A DNA stretch of 64,000 nt from positions 469,022,008 through 469,086,007 of the forward strand of contig NC_081405.1 of assembly GCF_030272615.1 (NCBI RefSeq). Direction: 5' to 3'. The translations under genes were made by a program, and so were the position numbers. The notes under the pieces were generated by a model. It was given only the letters and a program-made list of their open reading frames with translations, was not told the origin of the DNA and ran no database searches. The stretch comes from Cryptomeria japonica. Its lineage: Eukaryota > Streptophyta > Pinopsida > Cupressales > Cupressaceae. Positions within the stretch are counted from its first letter, which is position 1; every line of letters starts with the position of its first letter. This document shows, one piece after another, positions 13,101 to 24,458 of the stretch.

Positions 13101-13908
13101 TTTCGAGGAGCACATTCATACACTCCTGAAGCTATTACAACATGTCCTCTTTTGGTATTCCTTTCACAACAAACAGTTTTCACAAAATCAACTATGCGCA
13201 TTTTATTGCACCTTACTTAACATGGAATTTAATTATATTACTCCTACCAAGCACATGGAGAACCCTTTAATGCAAACATACCATTTTCTATCATTAACCA
13301 AAAATTAACTCCCAAACCAATCCCCATTCACAATCTAAAACACAAAAACGTTATAAGGCTCACACAAGGCTCAAGAAATATCATCCTTTCTCTTCCAATA
13401 AGAAAACTTAAATAAGAGATAACTACACATATCAATTCCTTTTAATTTACTAGAGAGAGAGAAGAAGACGAGTCACATTCACTCAATGTACTACATAATA
13501 AGCATTAACATTTTGCCATACTAGTCTTTCAACTAGACAATCATTAAGATAGATCAAAACCATAAACAAGCACATTTTGTACTTTTAGATTCAAGATATT
13601 AACAACCCACCCAGATGGATTAGTCAAAAGAGTAAAATAAATAAAAAATGAAGGTACATATGACTCCCTTTCAAAGTAAGAGAAATCGTAGACCAAGACC
13701 TCAATAAGCCGACAAAACACTCATAATTATTTCCAAAACACCCACATCAATAAGGTGAAAACAAGGTGTGAAAGCACACGCTACACACAAGTAGGGTTTG
13801 TTAAATCACACCCTCACATCAAGGTGGACAAGCATAAAACATAAGGTAGACACACACACACCAACTAAGGGCACAAGGGAAACTAGAGATCCCAGTGTTA
13901 AAACATGG
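10150..13908 (-). other. Element C internal region, non-coding
   Basis: About 3.8 kb lies between PPT and PBS. I find no gag, protease, RT, RNase H or integrase motif in any frame. The longest ORFs are about 90 codons and look random. Composition is AT-rich except for a GC-richer patch at 11400-11690 with ~46-bp repeats. A CT/GA run lies near 13450-13465. Confidence 0.75.
11584..11678. repeat. ~46-bp degenerate repeats in the element C interior
   Basis: AAGGCACGCA recurs at 11584 and 11630, each followed by CCCGCAT and then a GTACCTC or GTTCCTC word. Weaker relatives (CATGGCAGTGTGCACCTC) lie upstream at about 11436. The overlapping plus-strand ORFs follow the repeat and have no recognised domain. 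Confidence 0.5.
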
Positions 13909-13920
13909 GCTCTGATACCA
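13909..13920 (-). promoter_or_regulatory. PBS of element C, tRNA-iMet type
   Basis: Minus-strand TGGTATCAGAGC is the standard plant PBS complementary to initiator tRNA-Met. Two bases separate it from the LTR end at 13923. Confidence 0.85.
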
Positions 13921-13922
13921 AG

Positions 13923-16190
13923 TGTAATGCCCCACCAGGAAACCCCTAAAGGTTTTAAGTTAAAAACACTCAAATAGAGTGTAAATTTTTTATTTTTGTT
14001 TTTGTTTTTATTTTTTATAATAATGATTAAGAGCATTAATAATAATAGTTAAGAGTATTACTGATTAGTTACGACATTATGATAATTTTGGAGTTATCTA
14101 AAACTAGATAACACAGCGGAAGGCTAAACGATCCTAAGGAGTTTCCCAACATGATTACATAACCTTACACCTAACTCAACTCTTGTCAAATGATCCAATA
14201 AGCCAGATATCTTAATTACGGGATAATGCATAAGACTTGATTATATATATGTTCAATGAGTTGACATCTTATAAATTTAGGAAGTGTTCATTTACTTTGG
14301 GTGGTTAGGAGGCCATTGTGAGGTTATTTACTCATTGCACTTTAAATCCTAATTACATTAAGAGACCTCCCAAAAGGATCAAAGCGATCAATATACCGAA
14401 GTTCATCCATTTGATTTTAAGATAACCGCCCACATTTGAAAGCTTTCTTAAATATTAAAAGTTTGGTTAATAAGTTGAGATTCGTTCATTAAGGAATTAA
14501 ACTTCCATTAATAGAGTGTGGTTCCCTCATTAAGGTTTGAGCATAACCAAACTAAAGATTCATAGTTTCTTTATGGAGGATAGAATGCAAGTAGCCATAG
14601 AGTTCATTCATTGAAGTTTTAATAAATGCAAATAGAAGGAGCTCAACTTATTAAGGTGGAAATGTATTAGGACACATGAGTTCATCCTTTAAATTAAAAT
14701 ATAGTTAGCAAGATGAAATTCATCATTACAGGATTAAAATATAAGTTCATAGTGACGTTCTTCCATTAGGATTAAAATACAATTATCTTATAGCATGTCA
14801 CTCTTTTGTGTTAAATGAAGTTAATATGAAAGATACATTTACTAAGATTGAGATATAAACAACTATACAAATACTTCCCATTTTAGTTCAATTTTGGCAA
14901 TCATAAGGGATTCTTTTATTAGGGTTATAATGATGGATACTAGTTGAGTTCACCCAATTATCAATTAATTTTGGTAAGGATTATTGTTAAGATTAAAACG
15001 TGAAATAACTAAACAAATTCATCCAATGTAGTGAAACATAATTAACATGGCGTTACTCATTTAAGAAGATAAAAGTAAATACCTATATGACGTCCATCCT
15101 TTAGATTTCAACTTAGAAATTATAACATTAATTCTAACTGTGTTTCCCATACTCATTTGTTCAATTTACATGCTTAATAACAAGTTAATACAATGATGTA
15201 ATCTAGTAAGATTCTTTCCACTATTACTACTTTTAATTCACATTATCAAAATACTTTTTCCGTAATCTTAATTACAATCTTCCATGAACCTGATTACTAC
15301 ATTTGTCAAGGTGAATAATTTTATGCACTTAGATTTAAATTCGTTAATTTCCCATCGCACACTTATTAATAGCAACCATACATGATAACTTAAAGCATGA
15401 AACAAAGGAGCTAAAACATCACATAACACAGATATGATCTCGGAGTTCGCCCCTAAAGGGTTACATCTCCGGGTCTGCTCAACTGCAAGACCCCTCTGGC
15501 ATTTAATATAGTTAGGAATACATAATTAATATGTCTGTTACATTTTTGCCACTTAGGCGAACACAACCAAAATAAAAATGACCACTTTGATCCACAAATC
15601 CTAATTGACTTCCACGTAGAGGCAGAACCAACTGAGCATGCTAAAAAGGAAGTACAAGGTTCATTACCCAATAGTACTCTATTTAGAGACCTAAGACTTA
15701 ACAGGTGCCCCATTTTCCACAACAACAAGTTCCAAACTAATACATCAAGGTTTGCCATCACTTTTACAAAGCAAATACAGAACCTAAACTTACAAAGTTT
15801 CCAAATCGATACGTTACCAAACTTCCATTCATTCTACTAGCATACCGAAGAAGTAATAACAACATATACGAAGATAATTTTAGATTTCTATTTCTAAGTC
15901 CTCAGAATGATTAGATAAAATCACTATGTGTTTCCTGACTACTATACAAATTTAAAATCACCAGTTATTAATTTACTATTCAATATATTTATACAAATTC
16001 CCTTAAAAACTATAAATATTAAGAAAATATTGTTTACTAACGTTCAAATTCCAAGTTAATTATTTACCAACACCTATAATAACTTTCACATTAAATAAAA
16101 GCATCACTAAAACAATTTAACTATTAACAAAAGAAAACATATTAAAAAAGGAACACTTGTCATAAAAACCATTTTTTTAATTTTATTTTA
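13923..16190 (-). repeat. Element C 5' LTR, truncated
   Basis: It begins TGTAATGCCCC next to the PBS and follows the left LTR closely for about 2.25 kb, ending in a T-rich stretch (about 16170-16190) where sequence of LTR B resumes. About 2.1 kb of the LTR is missing, including the GC-rich repeat island and the terminal GGGGCATTACA. Confidence 0.8.
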
Positions 16191-17177
16191 TCAGCAACAT
16201 TCACCGACAAGCAAATGACTCATGCACAGTCACTGGTATCTGGTACACCGGTAAGATATAATGATCATCGGCACTTGGAATGATATGGAAACACTTAGTA
16301 ATGTTGAAGACATCATTTGGACATCTTGTCTTGGAGAATTGTTTTTTGGTATATTCATATTTGCATATTTGTTGTTACCGACAAATAGGTCCAGGTTACA
16401 CCGGCAGGTTTATCTTTTCCAGATCAGCACGACACGCTATGGAGATGATTAATTATTGTTGTAAATGCATTAAGCTGACATGTTGAATTGGTTATTGCAT
16501 CGGATATTGTATTGTTTGTAAAATGTTTTTATTGTAATATGTTGTAGAGCCAACCTACTAAAATTGGTCTTAGGTTATGGTATAAATGTAAGATCTTATT
16601 TGTAAGATCAAATGAGTAATGCAAAAAAGGATTGTGTGAAGGTATATACAAGAATAAGCAGAGCTATACATGCAGACATCATTTGAATATTGAAGGAGGG
16701 TTTTTGTGAAGACAATCAGAACAACATCGGTACTGAATCCAATATATGAAGATGCTATTTTGTGAAGTACATTCTTATTGGATTTAACCATCCAACTGTA
16801 GTCAGTGTAACTCCCATTTTGTGATTGAGTAGTGAGCTATAGGCACTTGGCCTTTTTGCATGTGCAGACCCTATTTATGTACACTTACTATCTATAGTAG
16901 TATCATCTGATTGTGGGTAAGGTTTCCCACCATGGTTTTTCCCCTTACAGGGTTTCCACGTATAAATATTGGTGTTATATGTTGTGGATGACTTTGTCTT
17001 TATGTTTCATGCACTAATCCTTACCGGTATAGCAATTAACTATTAAAACTGACTACCGACATATTTAACTAGTTTACCGGTATTAAGCATTAAGTTGGTT
17101 AAGTTGTTTTTGGTTTGAATTTATTTGACAACTGATTCACCCCCCCCTCTCAGTTGTCTCCGGGACCTAACAATGCA

Positions 17178-17833
17178 GACTTAGAACTTAATTAGATCTG
17201 ATCAAGCAAGTAGTTGAGTGCTATACCCAGATCATTCATTGTTGTTCTCTAACAATTATAATAGATAAAATCCCTTAACCGGGTAGGTCCTAACATGCCT
17301 TATATTGTAAAATCCCCTAATAGGGTGACTCAATATCTGAGTTCTAAATCCTCTTGGGAGGTTGATCCTAACAGATCAAAGATCCTAATAGGGTTGAGGT
17401 AAATCCCTTAGCCAGGTGACTCCTAACAAGGTCTGCTCCTAATAGGGCATCATTGTAAGCTTCTAACCGAGCTTGGCTCCTAATAGGGTGAATTCCAAAA
17501 GAGTGAAAAATATTTGTGGGTACCAATTTACATCGTGGTTTTTCCCTATTTGGGTTTCCATGTGAAAATCATGGTGTTCATATGGTGAATGTTTTTTATG
17601 TGATGGTTTTCTTTACTTTCAGTTTATGCATGGTTAAGGAGAACTTAATGTGCAACATTGATATATCAGTTTAGCAGATGTTTATCAGTAGATACCGGTA
17701 CTCATAAATGACTCTAGTGTTGATCTATATTTGATTTGGTTAAATTTTTATGAGTCTGAGTTTTTGATTTCAAATTATTATTAATACTAATTCACCCCCC
17801 TCTCAGTATTAACCGAATCCTCTAATATTAACA
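17178..17833 (+). repeat. Element A 5' LTR, right portion
   Basis: It continues the LTR after the ATGCA duplication and matches 50068-50718. A run of seven or so CTCCTAATAGGG-like words lies at about 17286-17492. The end motif CTGATTCACCC...CTCAGTATTAACC precedes the terminal TAACA. Confidence 0.88.
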
Positions 17834-17835
17834 AT

Positions 17836-17847
17836 TGGTATTAGAGC
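17836..17847 (+). promoter_or_regulatory. PBS of element A
   Basis: TGGTATTAGAGC lies two bases after the LTR. It differs from the tRNA-iMet complement by one C-to-T change. Element F has the identical variant at 42396. Confidence 0.85.
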
Positions 17848-17902
17848 ATTGGTCCTCTGTGGGAAGAAAACCTAATAGCTTGAGGGAAAGATTCAGTGAA
17901 AG

Positions 17903-18672
17903 ATGATGAATAAGGAGGGTCCCAAGTTTACCAAGGACAACTACCAGATATGGAGTGATCGGATAAAGATCTACATTAAAGGAATGGGTTCACAGTATTG
18001 GAATCATGTGATAACCAAGTATGTTTCTCCTACTACCAATCCCTTGACATCACATGAACTCAAAGAACAACAAGAAAACATTTAGGCTCTTGAAGCACTT
18101 GTAAGTACTTTGTCTGAGTCTTAGTATATTTATATTCATGGATTAGAAACTGTAAATGAGGTATGGGAGAAATTTAATTTAATTTATGAAGGAGATGAAC
18201 ATGTACAAAGGGAAAAGGAAGAGAGTTTGAGAGGAAAATTTGATGATATGAAATAGTTGACGGTGAGAACATAGCTCAATATAGACAAAGGATTAAGGAA
18301 GTTGTAGGTGGTATAAAGAGTGTCAGAGGTAAGATTGAAAATGATATTGTTGTTAGTAAAATGATTAGAACTCTTTTACTGGAGTATTCTATCATAGTGT
18401 CTGCTATTCAAGAACTGAGATCCATTTCAAAAGATAAATTCACTGTTGATTCTCTAATTGGAAACTTAACTGCATTTGAACTAAACAATTTTGATAATAG
18501 TGTTTCTAAACCTTCTGAATATGATTTTAAGGCTTCTGTAACCGGTACGTCAGCAAGGAAAGGAAAAGACGTTTGTCATAATCATAACTATAAGTCTAGT
18601 CATAGCGGTAGCAGAGGTGATGGTGATGATGAAGATCATCTGATGGAACTTGAGGCATTACTGGCTAAATGA
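17903..18672 (+). pseudogene. Copia A gag (UBN2-type), broken
   Basis: The ATG at 17903 opens a frame with the usual Copia gag opening (KFTKDNYQIWSDRIKIYI), where an N-Y-x-x-W core binds the capsid fold. A TAG at about 18083 and further stops around 18121-18260 break it. The open segment from 18361 covers the typical C-terminal half of the gag capsid domain (RTLLLEYS...SKDKFTVDSLIGNLTAFE) and ends at a TGA (18670). The frame continues past that stop into the zinc knuckle, so gag and protease were once one polyprotein, as is normal for Copia. Confidence 0.85.
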
Positions 18673-19236
18673 TTCCCTAGAGGAACAAGTAAATATAAAG
18701 GTAAATTACCCTTGAAGTGTTTCTCATGTAGTAAAATTGGACACATAGCTGCTAGCTACCCTAACACTGATATGAAAGAGAATTTTGGGAGATTCAAAGG
18801 AAATGGCAAGAAACATTGTTATGTTGCAGTGGATGAAGTTGTGACCAATGATGAATCAAAAGAAGATGGCAATGAGGAGATAGTATTTGTTGTTGTGGAG
18901 GAGGATCTGGCTAATGAGAAGGCTTTGGTGTCTCACATGGATAACAACGATGAATGGATAATAGATAGTGGTTTCTCACACCACACGATCGGTGACAAAA
19001 GTAAGTTCTTATCCCTTGAAAAGTTTGATGGAGGTGTTGTAAGATTTGGTAATAACTCTCCCTACATGGTTACAGGTAAAGGATCAATTTCAATAAATAG
19101 GAAGACTAATGCGGATGATGTCTTTTGGGTTGAAGGACTAAAACATAACCTCTTGAGTGTTGGACAACTTAATGATAAGGGATATCTACTTGAATTCAAA
19201 AGTGGAGTGTGCAGGATTCTTCAAAATAATGGATAA
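18673..19236 (+). pseudogene. Copia A zinc knuckle and aspartic protease
   Basis: In frame with gag. The knuckle CFSCSKIGHIAASY (18718-18759) keeps C-x2-C-x4-H but its last Cys is replaced by Tyr, so zinc binding would be impaired. After an acidic linker comes WIIDSGFSHH with the protease catalytic D-S-G at 18964-18972, then the typical flap-side sequence up to LLSVGQLNDKGY. A TAA ends the segment at 19234-19236 where Copia elements normally read straight into the pre-integrase domain. Confidence 0.88.
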
Positions 19237-20062
19237 TTGATTGCTAATGGGAATCAGACTAGAGGTAATCTATTTCATCTAAACACTAATGTAAATGATT
19301 GTTTGGTGGTGAAGATTGAATATAGCTAGTTGTGGCACAAGAGATTTTGTCATGTCAATTTTGATAATTTGATTAAAGTTAGTAAGTCAAGTATTGTGAG
19401 AGGTTTGCCCTAGCTAGTGAAACTGGACAATGTGTTATGCAAGGATTGTTAGATGAGTAAGATGACCTCTGTATCTTTTAAGAGTAAGTTTTTCTCTTCA
19501 GAGAATATTCTTGATTTGGTTCATACTAATCTTTGTGGTCCTATGAGGACTAAGAGATATTTTCATGATAAGTATCTTATGATATTTACTAATCTAAAAT
19601 GTTTGATATCTGACCGGGGAGGTGAATTTACTTCTGATGAGTTTGTGAAGTTCTTTGATGAATAGGGAATTAAGAGGAAGATGTCAGCTCCTAGAACTCC
19701 ACAACAGAATGAGATAGCAGAGAGAATGAATAGAATAGTTGTTGAAGCTGCTAGAACCATGATGATTCAAGGTGAAGTATTGAAGATGTTTTGAAGAGAA
19801 GAAGTCAACACTATTGTTTTTTAATTTGAACCAGGTACTTGTCAAAAAAAGTAGTAACAAAACACCTTATGAATTATGGCATGGAAATACTCCTAGTGTA
19901 AGATCTCAAAAAATTTGGGAGTAAATGTTATATTAAGAGAGATGATTACACTGAAAAGTTTGATGGTAAGTGTGATGAAGGCATTTTTCTTGGTTACTCT
20001 ACAAAGAGTAAGGAAATTAAATGTTATAACAAGAGAACTAGAAGATCATTGATAGTGCTAAT
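19237..20062 (+). pseudogene. Copia A integrase, internally deleted
   Basis: The pre-integrase motif LWHKRFCHVNFDNL lies at about 19330. The core follows with LVHTNLCGPM (first catalytic Asp changed to Asn), SDRGGEF (second Asp kept) and AERMNR (Glu kept). Sequence jumps from the first strand directly to the SDRGGEF region, so roughly 50 residues of the D,D35E core are missing. Stops follow RFCHV..., CKDC and FFDE, and frames shift around 19790-20050. Confidence 0.85.
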
Positions 20063-20852
20063 GTGAAGATAGATGAACTCTTTGAGAAATTTGGAGATAC
20101 CAATAGATCCGAGCCTGAGAAAGATGAAGAAAGACTTGTGTTTATAAAACTGGAAGTGCAAAAGACTGATGAGCAAAATGTTGTAGAAATAGGTTCTCAA
20201 CTGGTAAATGAAGAAGATAAAGAAGATGAAGTAGGAAGCAAAACATCAAAACCTGTTATTCTAAGATATGTCAGGATAAATCACTCAGAAGAACAAATAA
20301 TTGGAGATAAAAATGTTGGAGTACAAACAATGAGGAAAATCAGAGAAAATTCCTATCTGATTTCTACCATTGAGTCAAAAACAGTAAGAGAGGTATTAAA
20401 GGATGATGAATGGATTAATGCAATGAATGAGGAGTTGGATCAGATAGAGAAGAACACAACATGGACACTTGTTCTTAGACTAGAAGACAAGAATGTGATT
20501 GGAACTAAATGGGTCTTTAGAAACAAGTTAAATGAAGAAGGCAAGGTTGTGAGAAATAAACCAAGATTGGTTTGCAAAGGCTATGCACAAGAAGAAGGAG
20601 AATATTATGGTGAAACCTTTGCACCTGTGGTGAGATTGGAAGGAGTAAGAATTCTAATTTCTTATGCTGCATTTAAAGGATTTAACGTCTATCAGATGGA
20701 TGTTAAATTATCTTTTCTTAATGGCATCCTTGAAGAAGAAGTATACATAGAACAACCAAATGGATTTTATTTGTCTGAAGACAAAGATATGGTTTGCAAA
20801 CTACATAAGGCATTGCATGAAATTAAGTAGGCATGGAGAGCATGGTTTGAAA
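20063..20852 (+). pseudogene. Copia A reverse transcriptase, N-terminal part
   Basis: A long acidic linker is followed by RT landmarks: [12 protein letters not shown] (about 20411), [10 protein letters not shown] (about 20499), [27 protein letters not shown], and [12 protein letters not shown], which normally reads MDVKTAFLNG and holds the first catalytic Asp. One TAG at 20828 follows HEIK. The frame is cut at 20853-20857 (GGTTG), where element D inserted. It resumes at 41279. Confidence 0.92.
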
Positions 20853-20857
20853 GGTTG

Positions 20858-22400
20858 TGTAGACACCTAAAAATGGTCAACACTTGCGGAATCGTACTTT
20901 AACATTTGCGCATTGCCTTATTTTAGGTTTTTGCATCGCATTAACATTTTCTCCTATGTCACGCACTTGGTCTTTATCATTTGCGAGCATCGAGTCTTTC
21001 TTTTGCATTCTTCAGTTGTCTCATTTTCGAAATTGGTCTTGTTGACAACAATATTTGTCATGATTTTGGTCAATCTTATCCTATCGCATCAATGTGCGTG
21101 CTCATTTGTCATCATTTTGGACATCGTCAATCCTAATTATGGTTTTGTCCTCTTGTCAATCTTGTCATTTTGCGATCGATTTGTCATCGATCGTTATCAT
21201 TTTCAATGTTGTCATTTTGCGTTATCATTTTCAATCTTTTCATTTTGCGATCAATTTGTCATTGATCACCGTCCTTCTCAATCGTGTTAATTTGGATCAA
21301 TTTGTCATTATTCCTAGTAAATTGGTGCATTTATCAATCAAAATTGTTTATCACATTGATCATTTATCAATTCAAAATCATAATCGAAACGACATCAAAT
21401 CAATTTTATATCAAGACCTAATTGTTGTCCTTGCATTTCTAATTTATCTTCTAGGGTTTTATGATTTATTCATTTAACCTTGTTTGTCATTTTCTCTCCA
21501 TTTTCTTCCTCTAGGTTAAATAATTTATTTATTTATCCTAGGTCTTCGTGTCACAATTAAATGTTTAATTTAATTGGCTAACTAATTGTTCCTCTTTTTG
21601 TGAATTAATTAATAAATGACAAATTATTAATTGATTTACCTAATTTCCTAATTTTTCATCAATTTCTAAATTCCCTCTTTGTGAATTAATTAATGAATGA
21701 GAAATTATTAATTAGTTCACTAATTTCCTAATTTCCTAATTTCCTAATTTCCACCTATTTTCTAATTTGTCAGATTTAATTTCCACCTAATTAATTTCTC
21801 TCTAGTTCTCCCTATTTTTGTGCTTTGGTGGAAGCATGAATTTCTCATGCGTCATACTTTTGACATAGCAAGATGTCATAAGCCTCTAGTCCTCTAAACT
21901 TTGCATTGGCAATATGTCATAATTCATGACATAGAAGGTGTCATAACCTTCTCCTTTCCACTCAATTGTGTCAATTTTGAAATCAATTGCCTAAATATCA
22001 ATTTCATGCTAATCTGATCTTTTCTCCAATTTATCTATAAATTGGATGAATTTCTTCAGTCTTAATCTAATAATCACATTATCGAATGAATCACTTTGTC
22101 GAATCAATCACACTTTGAGTACTCTTGCGCTAATTGTGAATCTTTCTTTCACATTAGGTTTATGCACTTGAAGGTGAGATCCACAAACAAAAGCTATTTG
22201 AAGAAGAAAGAAGGACAATGGAGCCACATGAAGGAGATATTCAGATCTGCATTTGGTTTGCTTACCTTTTAATCTTGAATGTTTTGCTTTCATGTCTTTA
22301 TTGAGTGTGTTTAGGATTGATCATTGCATTTGAGCCTTCATGATTGAGCTAGATTAATATTTTGATTTTCTTGTGATGATTTCCAGATTCCTATGCTACA
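20858..22400 (+). repeat. Element D 5' LTR
   Basis: 1543 bp, closely similar to 39684-41278. A TATA-like TATCTATAAATT lies at 22033. Many TTGTCAT and TCATTTTG words and a variable (CCTAATTT)n run near 21640-21770 fill the U3-like part. An inverted repeat ATGTCAT...ATGACAT lies at 21914-21932. Confidence 0.92.
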
Positions 22401-22405
22401 TTAAT

Positions 22406-22424
22406 TGGTGAACCCGATGTGAAC
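22406..22424 (+). promoter_or_regulatory. PBS of element D, tRNA-Trp type
   Basis: TGGTGAACCCGATGTGAAC matches the complement of the plant tRNA-Trp 3' end with one or two changes. It lies five bases after the LTR. Confidence 0.75.
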
Positions 22425-24458
22425 TAACCCCCTAATTATGCTTTTGAGTGTTTTTGAGATGATTTGTAGGTCAAAAACCTAAGAAACAGGGTAGCGCAGT
22501 GTTTTCTGGGAACTTCTGCACTTGTGTCAAGCATTCTGTGCCTATGTCAGACATTTTGTGCCTGTGTTAAAGACATTCTACACCTGTGTCAAACATTCTG
22601 CACCTATGTCAAGACTTATGTGCCTGTGTAAAGTCCAGAAATAGAGGTAAAAGATAGTGTTTTTCACTTGCAAGTTGTTTTCTTTTGCATTCTGTTTCTG
22701 CTTTTTTGGTTTTGTTGGTACTAATCCTCTGTGCAGAACCTTGGCATACGCATGGCAAAGACAAACAAATGAAACTACTAACACGTTTTTGTGTAGGTTC
22801 GATAGTCAAAGACTAAACATATCAAACTTCTGACTTGGGTTTTGCAGGTTGCCTTAGACTACAACTAAACTCTATGTTTGCAATTAATATTTAGGCACCT
22901 AGTGATTTCTAAATAGGATGGAATGAATCTATGCTTGATTTGATTGTTGAGTTTGACATTGGAGTAGGAGAGTATGCTCCCATCCTTCTTAGGGTGATTA
23001 GAAATCCAGATCTTCAATACCATGCTCATGTCTTTGATTGTTTGTCACCTTTAGAGGGCCTGCCTTCCCGACCATTTGCTTTTGCAAGCAAGTGACAATC
23101 GTGAGAAGGGAACGACCCAAAGTGAGTATGGCTAGAATACCTTGGCATTATAACTCACTATAAATAAATACCTAATGGGCGAAAGCTTTGAAGGAAGGGT
23201 TACATGGGAATTGCAGTTACTTGGGAAGTGATGACCCTTGAACTCTTTCTCATATCAACATCTAAGTAGGACCTCACGGTCTAAATCGTGTTTGCATGAC
23301 TACATTTGTTTGGTATCTTGGTGGGCTTAATGTCTCAATCACGCTTGCATGACATCAAGGAGTAACGCTTAACAGAAATCCTTACTAAACACCTTGTATT
23401 TAGAAGCCAAAAACCCTTCTAGTTGCTTGAGAAGGACAAGTTCAAATACTTGGAAGAGATACTAAGTTCACCATGGGGAGATTTCCATGGGGAGTGATGC
23501 TTGGCTGCCCTGAGAAGCCATGGAGGAGAGCCCGTGGGGTCAAGCATCTATGTATTCTCCTTGAATCTCATAATGAGTCTACCTCTCAAGTACCTAATGT
23601 CCTTGCCTACCATAAGAAATGTGTGAATGAGCATGATTGTATTGAGTCTAAGTTGAAATATCTTGTTTTCTTTGTTTGTCAAAAGTTGAATTGCATCTCA
23701 TTTCAAAAACAAGACAAATTGATTCAAAATAAGGTTAAACACAAGAGACATTCATCCAACAAAATTCAAAAACACCTTCAAACATGGTTGTCAAACATTG
23801 TTCAAAAATTTTGTCTCAACATTCATGTCGCTTAGATTTAGGTTCATCCTAGGTTGCATTTTGCAAAGTTCATTGTCAAGTACCAGGGTTAGGTTTCACC
23901 TAGGTCATACTCCGTTGCATATCAATAAGGGTCATCCATTTTGCATGTGTCCTCTTGCATTAGAGTAATACCATTGTCATACACTCATATTTGCATACCC
24001 TAGGTCTCTTCATTAAGCTTAGGTCATTATCATATCATATTAGGGTCACTTGCATAGTAATTGTCCCTTAGCATATAGTGCCAAAACTAAGTTTTGTCAT
24101 ACTTGAGTAATCCAAATCTTTGATAAACCCTAAGTCATTGTTAGGAACTCTAGACCTTATCAAACTTTTGTCTTTTTATCATCAATGTCATTTGGTCAAA
24201 CCTAGCTTAGTATCCAAGCATATAGGGGAGACATTGTCATTTTGTCCTTTTGTCCTTTGAGGTCTAAACATCATTTCAATTTCCTAAGGGTCTCTTTTAG
24301 ATTTGCATTCCAAAAAGTTTGTCAAAATCTTGAAAAACAACAAAAACATAGGTTGCATTCTTGCCATAGATTGTATTTTCATCTATTTAGTTTGCATTTA
24401 GTTGCATATCATACATTATCCTTGAAAAATTCCAAAAAATAAAACATTGCATAGTGAC
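22425..24458 (+). other. Element D leader
   Basis: Two kb of non-coding leader. It contains the 20-22 bp repeats at 22513-22632. Farther on it has many TTGTCATxxTTGCATA words. I see no conserved protein domain; the ORF at 23473-23835 has no recognisable features. Confidence 0.6.
22513..22632 (+). repeat. Six 20-22 bp repeats in the element D leader
   Basis: Units of the form TTCTGCACCTGTGTCAAACA start at 22513, 22533, 22553, 22575, 22595 and 22615. Related words, direct and inverted, recur near the 3' end of D at 39047-39145. Confidence 0.75.

Larger units (their letters stand above)
5750..16190 (-). mobile_element. LARD-like non-autonomous LTR element C
   Basis: It has very long LTRs bounded by the inverted ends TGTAATGCCCC and GGGGCATTACA, and a 3.8-kb interior with no domain-bearing ORF on either strand. 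An antisense PBS (13909-13920) abuts the right LTR and an antisense PPT (10135-10149) abuts the left one, so the element reads on the minus strand. The dimensions match published large retrotransposon derivatives (LARDs), which have ~4.5-kb LTRs and a ~3.5-kb conserved non-coding interior. The right LTR is truncated and no right TSD remains. The LTR copies are closely similar where both exist, suggesting a fairly recent insertion. Confidence 0.8.
5718..17172 (+). mobile_element. Solo LTR B (Copia type), split by element C
   Basis: The element starts TGTTGGTATTTTGG at 5718, ends CCTAACA at 17172 and is flanked by the TSD ATGCA (5713-5717 and 17173-17177). Only 32 bp (5718-5749) and about 980 bp (from about 16191) belong to B; the rest is element C. 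There is no PBS, PPT or coding internal region. The simplest reading is a solo LTR left by LTR-LTR recombination. A TATAAATG box lies at 16581. The 3' end carries CTGATTCACCCCCCC...CTCAG, as in A and F. Confidence 0.8.

Noticed and set aside
20913-21477. Ile/Phe/Ser-rich ORFs in 20913-21477 and 39739-40303
   Set aside because: They lie in the two LTRs of element D and mirror TCATTTTG-type words; no protein signal.
22578-22809. tRNA or other RNA gene near the 22.5-22.8 kb repeats
   Set aside because: No cloverleaf or A/B boxes found by eye; the repeats are short direct repeats of element D.
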